Source of the DNA: Longimycelium tulufanense
GTDB taxonomy: Bacteria; Actinomycetota; Actinomycetes; Mycobacteriales; Pseudonocardiaceae
Assembly (NCBI RefSeq): GCF_014645795.1
Contig: NZ_BMMK01000007.1
Location: forward strand, 1 to 64,000
DNA: 64,000 nucleotides
Reading direction: 5' to 3'
Shown: piece after piece, positions 35,035-44,495 of the stretch
Numbering within the stretch: the first letter of the stretch is position 1
Layout of the letters: the number at the start of each line of letters is the position of its first letter
Position numbers and translations under genes: made by a program
Notes under the pieces: generated by a model
Told to the model about the DNA's origin: nothing
The model's input: the letters and a program-made list of their open reading frames with translations, nothing else
Databases searched by the model: none

Positions 35035-36183
35035 ATGGATCACTCCACCTCGGATGTTCACGGGCACCGCTACCAGGAGGAGCTGGTACATAGGTTGCGG
35101 GCCCTCGGTGCCATCCGTTCTCCGGAGGTGGAGTCGGCGTTCCGGTCGGTTCCGCGTCACTTGGCGTTGAGCCGGTTCCTCCAGGTCACACCCGACCATT
35201 CCGTCTCGCTGGTCGCAGTGCCCCGAAGCTCTCCAGCCTCCGAGGACCTGCTCCGTACCGTCTACGAGGACACTGTTCTCGTCACCCACGTCTCGGCTGA
35301 GGACCATCTTCCGGTGAGTTCCTCCTCCCGGCCAAGTGTCATGGCGATGATGCTGGAGGAGTTGCTCCTGGGCAGCCGCATGTCCGTGCTCGAGATTGGC
35401 GCGGGCACCGGCTACAACGCCGCACTTCTCGGTCGCATCGTGGGCCCCGCCGGCACCGTGACCAGTGTCGAGGTGGACCAGGAAATCGGCGAGGCAGCCA
35501 GTGCCGCACTCCTCCGTCTTGGTGCAGGCAACGCCGAGGTGGTGATCGCGGATGGTTTCCTCGGGCACCCCCCTGCGGCACCCTACGACCGGATCGTCGC
35601 CACGGTGGGCGTCAGCGGGATTCCACCACAGTGGACCAGCCAGCTCCGCGCTGGCGGACTGGTCCTGGCCCCTGTCCTGCACGGTGGTCTGTACCCACTG
35701 ATGACGTTCCGGGATACCGGATCGAACCGGCTTGTCGGCCGTCCTCTCGCGTGCTCCGGCTTCGTGCCCGCGGCCGGCAGGCTCCATCCTCACCCACGTC
35801 CCTGGAACCAGTGGTCTGTTGAGCAGGGACCTGAGCCCCTGTCGGGCAGCTCGCTGCCCGGCCCGTTGACCGCCCTGGACGAGTCCCGGTTCCAGGACCT
35901 GTGGTTCGCACTCGGTGTCCTGGCACCAGGGCAGGTGCAACAGGTCACGTTGCTCTCTCCGCAGGGTCCGTTGGACGGGATGGGCCTGGTGGATCGTGGG
36001 GAACGGGTCTTCCTGACCCCGGACGGTCTCTGGAGCGGTGGCGACGGCGAACTCGTCGATCTCCTGGCGAGTCTGGTCACGGAGTGGGTGGAGTTGGGCA
36101 GGCCGCGGGTGTCGGACTGGGGGTGTGGGTTGGAGCCTGACGGTGCGCTCCTTGTCCCTGCCGGTTGGCAGGTCACCCGGTGA
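35035..36183 (+). CDS. PCMT-type O-methyltransferase
   Basis: 382 residues. The protein-L-isoaspartate methyltransferase fold is clear: SSSSRPSVMAMMLEELLL, then SAM motif I VLEIGAGTGYNAA and TVTSVEVDQEI. A C-terminal extension of about 170 residues follows. In lanthipeptide clusters such enzymes (LanSA/OlvSA group) methylate an aspartate and drive isoaspartate formation. The predicted core has no Asp, only a terminal Asn, so the target may be Asn52 or an Asp before it, or a C-terminal carboxylate. CAGGAG lies 5 bases before the ATG at 35035. Confidence 0.88.
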   Translation: MDHSTSDVHGHRYQEELVHRLRALGAIRSPEVESAFRSVPRHLALSRFLQVTPDHSVSLVAVPRSSPASEDLLRTVYEDTVLVTHVSAEDHLPVSSSSRPSVMAMMLEELLLGSRMSVLEIGAGTGYNAALLGRIVGPAGTVTSVEVDQEIGEAASAALLRLGAGNAEVVIADGFLGHPPAAPYDRIVATVGVSGIPPQWTSQLRAGGLVLAPVLHGGLYPLMTFRDTGSNRLVGRPLACSGFVPAAGRLHPHPRPWNQWSVEQGPEPLSGSSLPGPLTALDESRFQDLWFALGVLAPGQVQQVTLLSPQGPLDGMGLVDRGERVFLTPDGLWSGGDGELVDLLASLVTEWVELGRPRVSDWGCGLEPDGALLVPAGWQVTR

Positions 36184-36226
36184 CCCGCCGACCCACCGCT
36201 GACCGCTCCCCAGAGGAGACCGGTTC

Positions 36227-36856
36227 GTGTTCTCGTTCTCGACCGGTGATGAGATGGAGAGGTGGCCCCGGGTCATGGCGACTGTGTTGATGCTCCACTC
36301 GGCCTACGGCTTGCGACCCTCCGTTCATCGCGCCGCCAGCCGGCTTCGCGAGCAAGGACACCGAGTGGAGACACCGGACCTGTACGGTTGCGGGGCGATC
36401 GAGCCGCCGAGGCGCGGGCTCGACGTGCGCGACTCCATCGGCGCCGAGGAGCTCCTTCGGCGGGCGTCGGCTGCGGCGTCGCGGCTGCCCGCCGAAACCG
36501 TCTATCTCGGCTTCTCCCTCGGTGCATGGTTGGCGCAGGAACTTGCCGCCCGGAACCGTCTCGCCCGGGGCCTGGTGTTGCTGCAGGGGCTCGGCATCCC
36601 CGGCGGCCAGTTGTCGTGTCCCGTTCAGGTTCACGTGTCGCAAGGAGACCTCGACCGCCAGGAACTTCCCGTGAACTCGTGGGTCCCACTCATGCGGGCC
36701 CAAGGCAACGACCTGCAGACCTTCGTGTACGAGACACAGGGTCACCTCTATATGGACGAGGATCTCACGGAGTACGACGCGACGGCGTGCGCCCTCGCCT
36801 GGCGTCGCGTCGATAATTTCCTTCTCACCTGCGACTCGGTGGAGGCGTCTCCATGA
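36227..36856 (+). CDS. Alpha/beta hydrolase, dienelactone-hydrolase-like
   Basis: 209 residues from the GTG at 36227, with GAGGAGACC upstream. Nucleophile in GFSLGAW (Ser near 90), Asp in SQGDLDRQ and His in ETQGHLYMDED follow the DLH/YdjC-like hydrolase order. The stop overlaps the start of the SagB gene (ATGA at 36853). A hydrolase at this place may remove the leader, act on a thioester or hydrolyse a side product. Confidence 0.8.
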   Translation: MFSFSTGDEMERWPRVMATVLMLHSAYGLRPSVHRAASRLREQGHRVETPDLYGCGAIEPPRRGLDVRDSIGAEELLRRASAAASRLPAETVYLGFSLGAWLAQELAARNRLARGLVLLQGLGIPGGQLSCPVQVHVSQGDLDRQELPVNSWVPLMRAQGNDLQTFVYETQGHLYMDEDLTEYDATACALAWRRVDNFLLTCDSVEASP

Positions 36857-38427
36857 CGGCGCCTCCCTCCACACTGCCCGGGCACTACGGTCTTGGTTTC
36901 CGCGGCGGAATCGACCTCGAGCGGCGCACCGAGGGTACCGTGGTCCTCTCCAAGAACCGACCAGTATGCCTTCTGCGTCGCCTCCACCCGCAGCTGCATT
37001 CGGCATTGGAGCGGATCACCGCGCGGCCGCTACTCCTGTCGGAGCTGATGGTTGACCTCGATGCGGCACTGCAGGAGCAGCTTGTCTCCATTGTCCTACG
37101 GCTCCGCGGGCTCCTGCACCGCAGCGTCATGCACGACACGCGCGAGCTCCTGCGAATCCAGACGCCAACCGTCGACTTCGCACTGGCGCCAGTCACCGTC
37201 ACGCCACAGACCCTTGTGCGACTGTCCCGCTTCACCCTCCTTCGGGCAACCGGTCACCACCTGGCACTGGAGTCCGCTCGAACCGAGCACCAGTGCCTGC
37301 TCACAGATCCCGCTGCCACCGCTCTGGTCACGACACTCGCCGAACCTGTCCCCATCGCTCAGCTGCCCGCCCCGGACCTCCCCAACACGGCCAGCACCTC
37401 ACTGGTACGCGCACTGGCCGAACTGGGTTTCGTCGATCTCGGTGAAATGATCGATGATCAGGTTCGGTTCGCAGCCGATGACGATGACGTCCTGGCCCAG
37501 TGGGAGTTCCACGACCTGCTCTTTCACGAGCGGAGCAGGGTGGGCCACCCCAGCCGCGCACACGACGAGCCGTTTCCGTTCCTCGACCTGATCGCGCCGC
37601 AGCCGGTAGCCAGGTCCATGACCGACGCCCCGGTCGTCGAGTTGCACCATCCGACCCTGGCCGAACTCCTGGCGACAGACCCGGCACTGACCACAGCCTT
37701 GGAGGGCCGCCGTTCGGTACGAAGCTACGGGCAGCAACCGATCACCGCCCCACAGGTCGGCGAGTTCCTGTACCGGGTGGCGCGCGTCCGTGCCACCTAC
37801 GGGCCCGACCGGACCGTCGGCCTTCCCTACGAAGGGTCGAGCCGGCCCTACCCTTCCGGAGGATCGTGCTACGACCTGGAGCTGTACCTGGTCATCGGTC
37901 GTTGTCGGGGAATCGCCGAGGCAATCTACTTCTACGATCCGGTCGGGCACCGTCTGCACCTGGTCAACGATGACCAGTCCTGCCGTGACGAACTCCTCGA
38001 CGCGGCACGCAGATCCATGGCAGCAGACACTCCACCCGACATTCTGATCGCGGTCACGTCCCGCTTCCACCGCGTGGCGTGGAAGTATCCCTCGATTGCC
38101 TACCGACTCACCACCCAGCATGTCGGAGTGCTGTACCAGAACATGTACCTGGTCGCCACTGCCATGGGTCTCGCGCCCTGCGCAATCGGAGACAGCAGCG
38201 CCGATCTGGTGAGCGGCGCACTTGGCCTGCGTCGTCTGTGTGAGCCTGTGGTCGGCGCCTTCCTACTGGGCAGCCTGCCAACCGAGAAACTGGGGTCGAC
38301 CACCGACCAGGGATCGGCCGTCGGATGGTGGCCTGTCAACGATCCACACTGGTCCGACGAAGCACAGCGACTCCTTCGCCAGGTCGGCCGTTCCGAATCT
38401 GCCGTGGAGGGAACGCCCTCATGTTGA
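36853..38427 (+). CDS. sagB: SagB/McbC-type FMN azoline dehydrogenase
   Basis: 524 residues. The C-terminal 250 residues are a nitroreductase-fold SagB domain: GRRSVRSYGQQPIT, then RPYPSGGSCYDLELYLV, and later YPSIAYRLTTQHVGVLYQNMYLVATAMGLAPCAIG. The N-terminal part resembles the substrate-recruiting domain in SagB-like proteins. Such enzymes use FMN to oxidise thiazolines or oxazolines to thiazoles or oxazoles. Its presence implies that azolines are formed, which needs the CD-type YcaO at 46754-48688. Overlaps at both ends couple it to the hydrolase and LanB genes. Confidence 0.92.
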   Translation: MTAPPSTLPGHYGLGFRGGIDLERRTEGTVVLSKNRPVCLLRRLHPQLHSALERITARPLLLSELMVDLDAALQEQLVSIVLRLRGLLHRSVMHDTRELLRIQTPTVDFALAPVTVTPQTLVRLSRFTLLRATGHHLALESARTEHQCLLTDPAATALVTTLAEPVPIAQLPAPDLPNTASTSLVRALAELGFVDLGEMIDDQVRFAADDDDVLAQWEFHDLLFHERSRVGHPSRAHDEPFPFLDLIAPQPVARSMTDAPVVELHHPTLAELLATDPALTTALEGRRSVRSYGQQPITAPQVGEFLYRVARVRATYGPDRTVGLPYEGSSRPYPSGGSCYDLELYLVIGRCRGIAEAIYFYDPVGHRLHLVNDDQSCRDELLDAARRSMAADTPPDILIAVTSRFHRVAWKYPSIAYRLTTQHVGVLYQNMYLVATAMGLAPCAIGDSSADLVSGALGLRRLCEPVVGAFLLGSLPTEKLGSTTDQGSAVGWWPVNDPHWSDEAQRLLRQVGRSESAVEGTPSC

Positions 38428-40949
38428 CCCGCAACCCCGAGCAGCAGAGGGAGACGCTCGTCGCCGCCCAGCCCGTGTTGCCGGCCGTCATCGTCCGATC
38501 GTGCGGCCTTCCGGTCCGTGCCCTCGACGCGACGGCGACACCTCGAACCATGGAGTGCCTTCGATCGGCGCTGACGCGCCGTGTGTCCGCGCAGCGGCTC
38601 TCCGAGGAAGTCGGTGCGGATCTCTACGACCTCGTGCCCCAACTGGACGGCTCTCCTGACGTTCGGCGCGCCGCGCTGCGACTCCGGCGCGACGTTCACA
38701 ACCTGCGGCACCGACGCGGCCAGGCCCGGGACATCGAGGCCGTCGGCGACCACCTGGCCGAACCAGCACAACGCCGCCTACACCAGTGGTTCGTTGCCCT
38801 GCAGCAGCATGTCGAGAACATGGTCGCCGCCGAGCGTGCCGCGGAGGCGGAACTGAGCTCGGTCTGGACGGTGACCCGGGACTGGCTCCGTGATCCCGAG
38901 ATCGCTCTTGGCCTGGCACTCGCCAGCCCGCCGTTCACCCTCCGGCTGCTGGACGGGGCTGCCCGCCCGGCCCCGGCATGGGACTCACGGCTTGCCAGGA
39001 CCGCCACGGCGTACCTGACCCGGGCCGCGGTGAAGACGAGCCCCTTCAGCTTCCTCACAACCCTGGGCGTGACGGGCTGGGCGGCAGAGGGCAGGATGCC
39101 GGCCCGCGATCACCGCGAGCGGCGCTCCCTGTCCTCCTCGCGCTCGGCGGCACTGGAGCTGTTCCGCTCGTGGGCACAACATCCCGAAGGACCGTCCGAC
39201 ATCGAGGTCATCCGTAACCCGAGCCTTCGGCGTGTGGGCGACACGCTCCAGGGACTGCTCCCGCTATATCTCTTCTCCCACGGAGCCTTCCTGCGTGCGG
39301 ACGAGCAGACCGCCTGTGGGACAGCGGACCAGCTCGTTGCGCATCTACCTCCGCAACGGTTCCCCCTGCGGACACCTGTTGCGCAAGGGATGAGTTGGCG
39401 GCGTGTGCGCCGCCTCATCAGTGAGGGTCTGTTGCTTCCCATTACGCCGTGGGGACTACGCGACGGCCGCCACTTCCGCGCGTTCCACAGGTGGCTGCTC
39501 GAGCGGATCGGCGGAGGTCTGCTCGACGAGACCGTCACCGAGCTCGCCCGTCTGGAGGAACGCATCGCCCAGACCCAGGACCCCCGAGTGCGTGCCACCG
39601 CCGCCGAACGTACTCGACGCACGCTCTCTCAGGGCTTCCGTGTACTGGGGCGTCGTCCGCCACGGTGGACGGCCACGGCTCCTCTCTTCCATGAGCTGGT
39701 CGCACACGATGCGGATCGGAATCCACCGCTGCCCGACCCGATTCGTGCCGACCTTCGGGAAATCGCCTCCCGGCAGGCTCACCGCACCCGTCGCAGTGCC
39801 CTCTACGACAGGCTCATCGACCACTTCGTCCTACGACACGGCGCGGGAGGAACTGCGCCGGACCTACTCGGGTTTCTGTACGACTTCCTGAACCACGCCC
39901 AAGCCGACGGCCGGGCGGGCATCGAGAACCTGCAACGCGAGTTCCAACGGCCGAGCGACACCCTGCCGTCTCCGGCGGCCATGCGAGGACACGGAACGGT
40001 CGGGCACGCCGCCAGCACCGTGTTCTTCCAACTGGCCGCCGAGGACCTCGCCGCGGTGGAGCGCGGGAACTATACCGTCGTCATCAACGGGATCTGGAAC
40101 GGCTTCGCCGGCCTCCTGGCGCGATGGTCCTGCTTGCCCGTCCTGCACGACCAGCTCGCTGCGCCGATCGGATCATGGCTGGCGGAACAGTATCCGGGGT
40201 GCCGCGTGTACCAGCTGTCCGCACAGGGGGACTGGGTGACCTTCCAACGTCCTGCGCTGGACTCCCTTCCCTCCCTCGCCTGGGGACCCGGACTGGCCAC
40301 CGGTGAGCCCGGTGTCGTCGACCTTCGGGGCTTCTCGCTGTCCTACGACCAGCACACCGACACCTTGCAGGTTCGCGATGCGTCGGGGCCGGCATCCTTC
40401 GCATACGTCGGGTCCATTCCGCCTCAGGCATTGCGGGGAGTCGACCAGCTGCTGTGCCTGCTGTCGGACCCCTGGGTGTTCACGCCGGCCCTGCCCGACG
40501 ACCCGCCCCCTCTCCCACGGCGAGATCTTGCACCGCCGGTGGGTGAGGTCACCCACTATCCTCGGGTGCAACATGGTCGGGTGGTGTGGCGGCGCGCGAG
40601 GTGGCGGTTGCACCCCGGCGAGTTGCCCAGGCCCCGGTCCCAGATGTCCCCCGTCGAGTTCCTCGCCGAGGTCGAGCAATGGCGCTGCAGGCAAGGGATC
40701 CCCCGCGAGACGTTTCTCGACCAGGCGATCTCGGACGCACTGGGCACGATTCGGCAGAAGCCGCAGTGGGTCGACTTCGACCACGCCTCCGTCGTCTGCT
40801 CGGCCTTGCGACAGATCGATCCCGGATCCTGCTCGGTGGAGTTCGTCGAAGCCTTGCCGTCCCGCCACGAGCACTGGTGGCGGAACAGCGCCGGAGACGC
40901 GATCGCCACCGAGTTCATCACCCTCGTGCGCCACACCGAGGCAGGTTGA
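38421..40949 (+). CDS. lanB: Split LanB glutamylation protein, copy 1
   Basis: 842 residues from the ATG at 38421. This is the N-terminal half of class I lanthipeptide dehydratases, which uses glutamyl-tRNA to activate Ser and Thr. Recognisable pieces are RTATAYLTRAAVKTSPFSFL near 195-215, the VRRLISEGLL and YDRLIDHFV segments, and HGTVGHAASTVFFQL. The elimination domain is not fused; it is the next gene. Split LanB pairs are typical of thiopeptides and goadsporin. The start overlaps the sagB stop by 7 bases. Confidence 0.92.
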   Translation: MLTRNPEQQRETLVAAQPVLPAVIVRSCGLPVRALDATATPRTMECLRSALTRRVSAQRLSEEVGADLYDLVPQLDGSPDVRRAALRLRRDVHNLRHRRGQARDIEAVGDHLAEPAQRRLHQWFVALQQHVENMVAAERAAEAELSSVWTVTRDWLRDPEIALGLALASPPFTLRLLDGAARPAPAWDSRLARTATAYLTRAAVKTSPFSFLTTLGVTGWAAEGRMPARDHRERRSLSSSRSAALELFRSWAQHPEGPSDIEVIRNPSLRRVGDTLQGLLPLYLFSHGAFLRADEQTACGTADQLVAHLPPQRFPLRTPVAQGMSWRRVRRLISEGLLLPITPWGLRDGRHFRAFHRWLLERIGGGLLDETVTELARLEERIAQTQDPRVRATAAERTRRTLSQGFRVLGRRPPRWTATAPLFHELVAHDADRNPPLPDPIRADLREIASRQAHRTRRSALYDRLIDHFVLRHGAGGTAPDLLGFLYDFLNHAQADGRAGIENLQREFQRPSDTLPSPAAMRGHGTVGHAASTVFFQLAAEDLAAVERGNYTVVINGIWNGFAGLLARWSCLPVLHDQLAAPIGSWLAEQYPGCRVYQLSAQGDWVTFQRPALDSLPSLAWGPGLATGEPGVVDLRGFSLSYDQHTDTLQVRDASGPASFAYVGSIPPQALRGVDQLLCLLSDPWVFTPALPDDPPPLPRRDLAPPVGEVTHYPRVQHGRVVWRRARWRLHPGELPRPRSQMSPVEFLAEVEQWRCRQGIPRETFLDQAISDALGTIRQKPQWVDFDHASVVCSALRQIDPGSCSVEFVEALPSRHEHWWRNSAGDAIATEFITLVRHTEAG

Positions 40950-40950
40950 G

Positions 40951-41817
40951 ATGACGGTGCCCCTGCGTCAACCCAGCTGGCTTTACTACCGCGTCTACGT
41001 GGCCGGGCTGGATGAGATCAGCGACCTCATCGAGCGGGTGGTCAAGCCCGCCATCCGTTCCCTGCGCGGCTCGGTCCCCGACCTCCGGTGGTTCTTCCTG
41101 CAGTACATGGACTCTGCCGGCCTACACCTGCGCCTGCGACTGGGGACGAGGGAGCGCGACCTCGACGACTGCGAGGAGTATCTGGACCACGAATTCGCCA
41201 CCGCACTCGACGCATACGACAGAACCGGCCCGGTGCCCGAGGGATCCGCGGAACGGTGGTTCGTCAAGCGCCTCTACGAGCCGGAGTACGCCAAGTTCGG
41301 AGGCCCGGCCGGGGTGGCCTTCGCGGAACGTCTGCTGCAGCTGGGAAGCGAGGTCGCCGTGTCCTGCGCCGGGCCGCGACATCGCGCTGCACGCCCGCTC
41401 TACGGGGCCGCGCACACCGCACTCATGGTGCAGGGACTGCCCAGCGCACACCAGGTCCCCTTCCTTCACCAATACGCGTGGAGCTGGTCCGGTTATGCGA
41501 CGTCGAGCCGCACATGGCAAACGTCGAAGGGGCGCCTGTCCCCCGACGACGTCGCAGCGCGAACCCGGGCGCACCGGTTGCGGGAACAGGTCGACGTGGT
41601 CATGGCCGACGATCACACCCGACATGTCCTGACCAACTACGCCAACGATTTCTGGGCGCTCATGCGCTCGCCGGACAGGAGGAAGGTCCGGCGGACCGAC
41701 TATCTCCTGGTTTTTCATCACATCCATTTGACGAACAACCGGCTTGGTGTGTTCCCGGCGGAGGAGGCGCAAATCGCACGCCTGCTGTGGATCGCGGCCC
41801 TGACTTCCGATTCGTAG
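40951..41817 (+). CDS. Split LanB elimination domain (SpaB_C family)
   Basis: 288 residues. The family start is LYYRVYVAGLDEISDLIERVV, followed by PDLRWFFLQYMDSAGLHLRLRL and HHIHLTNNRLGVFPAEE. Members eliminate glutamate from glutamylated Ser/Thr (like TbtC) or catalyse the thiopeptide [4+2] ring closure (like TbtD); the sequence alone does not decide. As the direct partner of the LanB half, 1 base upstream, glutamate elimination is most likely. Confidence 0.9.
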   Translation: MTVPLRQPSWLYYRVYVAGLDEISDLIERVVKPAIRSLRGSVPDLRWFFLQYMDSAGLHLRLRLGTRERDLDDCEEYLDHEFATALDAYDRTGPVPEGSAERWFVKRLYEPEYAKFGGPAGVAFAERLLQLGSEVAVSCAGPRHRAARPLYGAAHTALMVQGLPSAHQVPFLHQYAWSWSGYATSSRTWQTSKGRLSPDDVAARTRAHRLREQVDVVMADDHTRHVLTNYANDFWALMRSPDRRKVRRTDYLLVFHHIHLTNNRLGVFPAEEAQIARLLWIAALTSDS

Positions 41818-41821
41818 TCGG

Positions 41822-42784
41822 CTATGCCGTGCCCGGATCTGGGCAGACCACCAGGTGTATCCCGGCGGCCAGGATCAGGAAGACGGCGGCCGTGCAGTAA
41901 GGACCGAGACCGACCGTGAGCGAGTACAGCAAGGGCTGGCCGTGGGTCCGTAGCCAGGTCGACCACGGTTTGGGGGCCGTGAGCAGCCGGTGCAGGCGAG
42001 TGGTGATCGGGGCGCCGCCGGGGAATGCAGCCGGTTGGGTAGTGCGTTCGCCCGCCAGGGACAGCAGCGCGGCGGCCACGGTGCGGCGCCCGTGTTGTCG
42101 TGCCGCGGCCTCGTCCGCACGCATTTCCAGCAGGGCTGGCACGGTGGCCGCGCCCACCGCGAACAGCGGCAGCCGGAACGCGCGCGCCAGCCCCCTGGCG
42201 AGGTCGGTGGGAATGTGGTGGTACTCGGCGAGATGGGTGCGCTCGTGCACCAGGACCGCGGCCAGCTGTTCGGGTGGCAGCAGGCGCAGGGTGGCCCGCG
42301 TGAGCACTACCAACGGTGGCCGTCCGGGCACGGTGTAGGCGATCGCGGGACCCTCGTCGACGACCACGCACGCCAAGCTCGGGTTGGTGCGGCCCACCAA
42401 CCTGACGGCCTCGGCGTGACGGCTCCGCCGCCGGCCCGTGTCGACCAGCGTCGTCGTCAGGCACCAGAGGAGACGGGTGGCCGCCGCGCAGGTCACCCCC
42501 ACGCCGATTACGTGCATCGTCCAGTACGGACTGGACACCGTCTGCCGTAGGAACGGAATGCAGGCGGCGAAGAACTCCCTGAGCTCGTCGGGGATGAGCA
42601 GCTCGGGCCAGGCCAGGAGCAGCCCGCCCAGCATCCAGCACGACACCGCGGACACCTCGGCTACCAGCCACGTCACCATCCCCCACAGCGGTGGCCGCGC
42701 CGGCGCCGTGACCGGTTGGATGAGATGTTGCCCGCAGGAGGCCAGGGCCAAGCCGCACCCCAGGAGCACCAGCGCGATGATCAC
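41822..42784 (-). CDS. BlaR1/M56-like membrane metallopeptidase
   Basis: 320 residues. There are four or five hydrophobic segments and a zinc site HERTH at residues 180-184 in LVHERTHLAEYH, with a downstream MRADEAAARQHG segment. It is the M56 peptidase usually paired with a BlaI-type repressor, and the start overlaps the repressor stop (ATGA at 42781-42784). Such pairs sense cell-wall stress and inactivate BlaI. It converges on the RiPP operon with a 4-base gap. Confidence 0.88.
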   Translation of the reverse strand: MIIALVLLGCGLALASCGQHLIQPVTAPARPPLWGMVTWLVAEVSAVSCWMLGGLLLAWPELLIPDELREFFAACIPFLRQTVSSPYWTMHVIGVGVTCAAATRLLWCLTTTLVDTGRRRSRHAEAVRLVGRTNPSLACVVVDEGPAIAYTVPGRPPLVVLTRATLRLLPPEQLAAVLVHERTHLAEYHHIPTDLARGLARAFRLPLFAVGAATVPALLEMRADEAAARQHGRRTVAAALLSLAGERTTQPAAFPGGAPITTRLHRLLTAPKPWSTWLRTHGQPLLYSLTVGLGPYCTAAVFLILAAGIHLVVCPDPGTA

Positions 42785-43149
42785 CGGCCGTGCTCCCGGC
42801 GAAGCTGGTTCAAGGCCCTGGTCAGTGCCCGGGACTCTTCGGCGCTGATGCGGTGCAGGAAGTGCGCGAAGGTCGTGCCGTGGTCCGTGCTCAGCACCAG
42901 GGCCTCGTGCATCAGGCGGGCGGCGTAGTCCTCACGGCTGTGAACGGGTTGGTAGACATAGGCTCTCCCCTCCCGGTGCCGCCGTAACCAACCCTTGCGG
43001 TGCAGGTTCTCCATCACGGTGGTCACCGTCGTGTAGGCGATCTCGCGCCGGGTACGCAGGTGCCGTTCGACCTCGCGCGCGGTGACCGGTCGACGCCAGG
43101 TCCACAGGCAATCCATGATCACCGCTTCGAGCTCGCCGAACCGTCGCAT
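42781..43149 (-). CDS. blaI-like: BlaI/MecI/CopY-type repressor
   Basis: 122 residues. The winged helix RRFGELEAVIMDCLWTWRRP, TVTTVMENLHRKGWL and the C-terminal LSTDHGTTFAHFLHRIS are the standard BlaI pattern. It is coupled to the M56 peptidase gene. It may control a stress or resistance response to the neighbouring antibiotic products. Confidence 0.92.
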   Translation of the reverse strand: MRRFGELEAVIMDCLWTWRRPVTAREVERHLRTRREIAYTTVTTVMENLHRKGWLRRHREGRAYVYQPVHSREDYAARLMHEALVLSTDHGTTFAHFLHRISAEESRALTRALNQLRREHGR

Positions 43150-43175
43150 ACCAACCTCCCGTGGCCTCGGCGTGT

Positions 43176-44495
43176 TCAGGTGGGTGAGGCGCGTCCACCG
43201 CTCGCCTGCCGAGCGGCATCACCGGGGATGGGCCGAGGTGTTCGGTCGGACCGGTGGTGCGGGCCGCGACGGTTTGGCGGGGTGTGGAACCGGGGCATGC
43301 CAGGGACGGTCAGGCTGGCCGCGCCGGCCACCAGCACCACGACCGTGGTGCCGACCAGCACGCTCTGCATGCCCCACGACGAGACCGCGATCGGGAGCAA
43401 CACCAGGCCCAGCGGGCTCATCGAGTAGGACACCAGGAAGTCCAGCGAGGAGACCCTGGCACGCAACGCCGGATCGACCTCGCGTTGGACCGCACCGAAC
43501 CACGGGACGTTGAACAGCTCCATCCCCACCCCGGCCACGAAGTAGGCGACCAGCACCGGCCACACCACCCAGGAGAACGCGAGGGCGAGCGGAATCCCGG
43601 CATACAGCGCCAGACCGATGACGGCGACGAGCCCCGGGCGCCTCGGGATCCAGCGTGTCATGACCGCGCCGCCGGTCAAGGCTCCGATCGAGTAGGTGGT
43701 CAGCGCGGCGGCGTAGACCACCTCGGTGCCGAACCGGTCGCGGCTGATCACCGGGAGCAGCACGAGCTGGGATGCCTCCCCGGCGCTGAGCACGACGACC
43801 AGCATCAGCAGGCCCGCGACGAACCAGCGGTGGCGACGAGCCTCGCGCACGCCGGACCGGAACTGGCCCAGGATCGACTCCGTGTCGTGGGGATGGGCCC
43901 GGCGGCTGGGGAGTCGCAGCACGGCGAGGGCGGCCAGACCCCACAACACCGTGGTCAACAGGAGCACCGTCCACGAACCGGTCCACAGCGTCATCGTGGT
44001 GGCCATGCCCGGGGCGAGGACGAGAGCGAGCCGGAAGCTGATCGTGGACAACGCATTGGCCGACTGTCGCTGTGGCTCGGGTACCACGTCGCCGACCATG
44101 GCTTGGTAGGAGGGGCGGAACACCCCCTCCCCCGCGCCAGCCAACAACACACAGCCCGCGGCCGCCCATCCAGGTCCGAGGAGCGCAATCGGCAGCATCG
44201 CGGCGGCAGCCGCTCGCACCAGGCAGGCCAGCGTCATCGCGCCGGGGCGGGACCACCGGTCGGCGATCATGCCGCCCGGGACGGTGGCGACCACGAACCC
44301 CAGGGTCTTGGCGGCCAGCACCACGCCGAGCGCGCCCGCCCCTTCCCCACGGTGCACCAACGCCAACGTCACCGCGGCGGGCAGCAGCGACACCGCCCAG
44401 GCATCCGCGGTGTGTGACAGCCACAGCGGGCCGAAGCCCGGGACCGACCAGGCGCCGGACCGGGCTTCGCGCCCCCGTGGCTGGCCGGTCCTCAC
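43176..44495 (-). CDS. MFS transporter
   Basis: 439 residues from the GTG at 44495. That start overlaps the stop of the upstream PLP-enzyme gene (GTGA at 44492-44495); a longer open frame upstream is an artefact inside that gene. It has about 12 hydrophobic segments and the GGMIADRWSRPGAM loop of MFS efflux proteins. The end has a basic, disordered tail. Its coupling to the SbnA-like enzyme suggests export of an amino-acid-derived product or of one of the neighbouring antibiotics. Confidence 0.88.
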   Translation of the reverse strand: MRTGQPRGREARSGAWSVPGFGPLWLSHTADAWAVSLLPAAVTLALVHRGEGAGALGVVLAAKTLGFVVATVPGGMIADRWSRPGAMTLACLVRAAAAAMLPIALLGPGWAAAGCVLLAGAGEGVFRPSYQAMVGDVVPEPQRQSANALSTISFRLALVLAPGMATTMTLWTGSWTVLLLTTVLWGLAALAVLRLPSRRAHPHDTESILGQFRSGVREARRHRWFVAGLLMLVVVLSAGEASQLVLLPVISRDRFGTEVVYAAALTTYSIGALTGGAVMTRWIPRRPGLVAVIGLALYAGIPLALAFSWVVWPVLVAYFVAGVGMELFNVPWFGAVQREVDPALRARVSSLDFLVSYSMSPLGLVLLPIAVSSWGMQSVLVGTTVVVLVAGAASLTVPGMPRFHTPPNRRGPHHRSDRTPRPIPGDAARQASGGRASPT

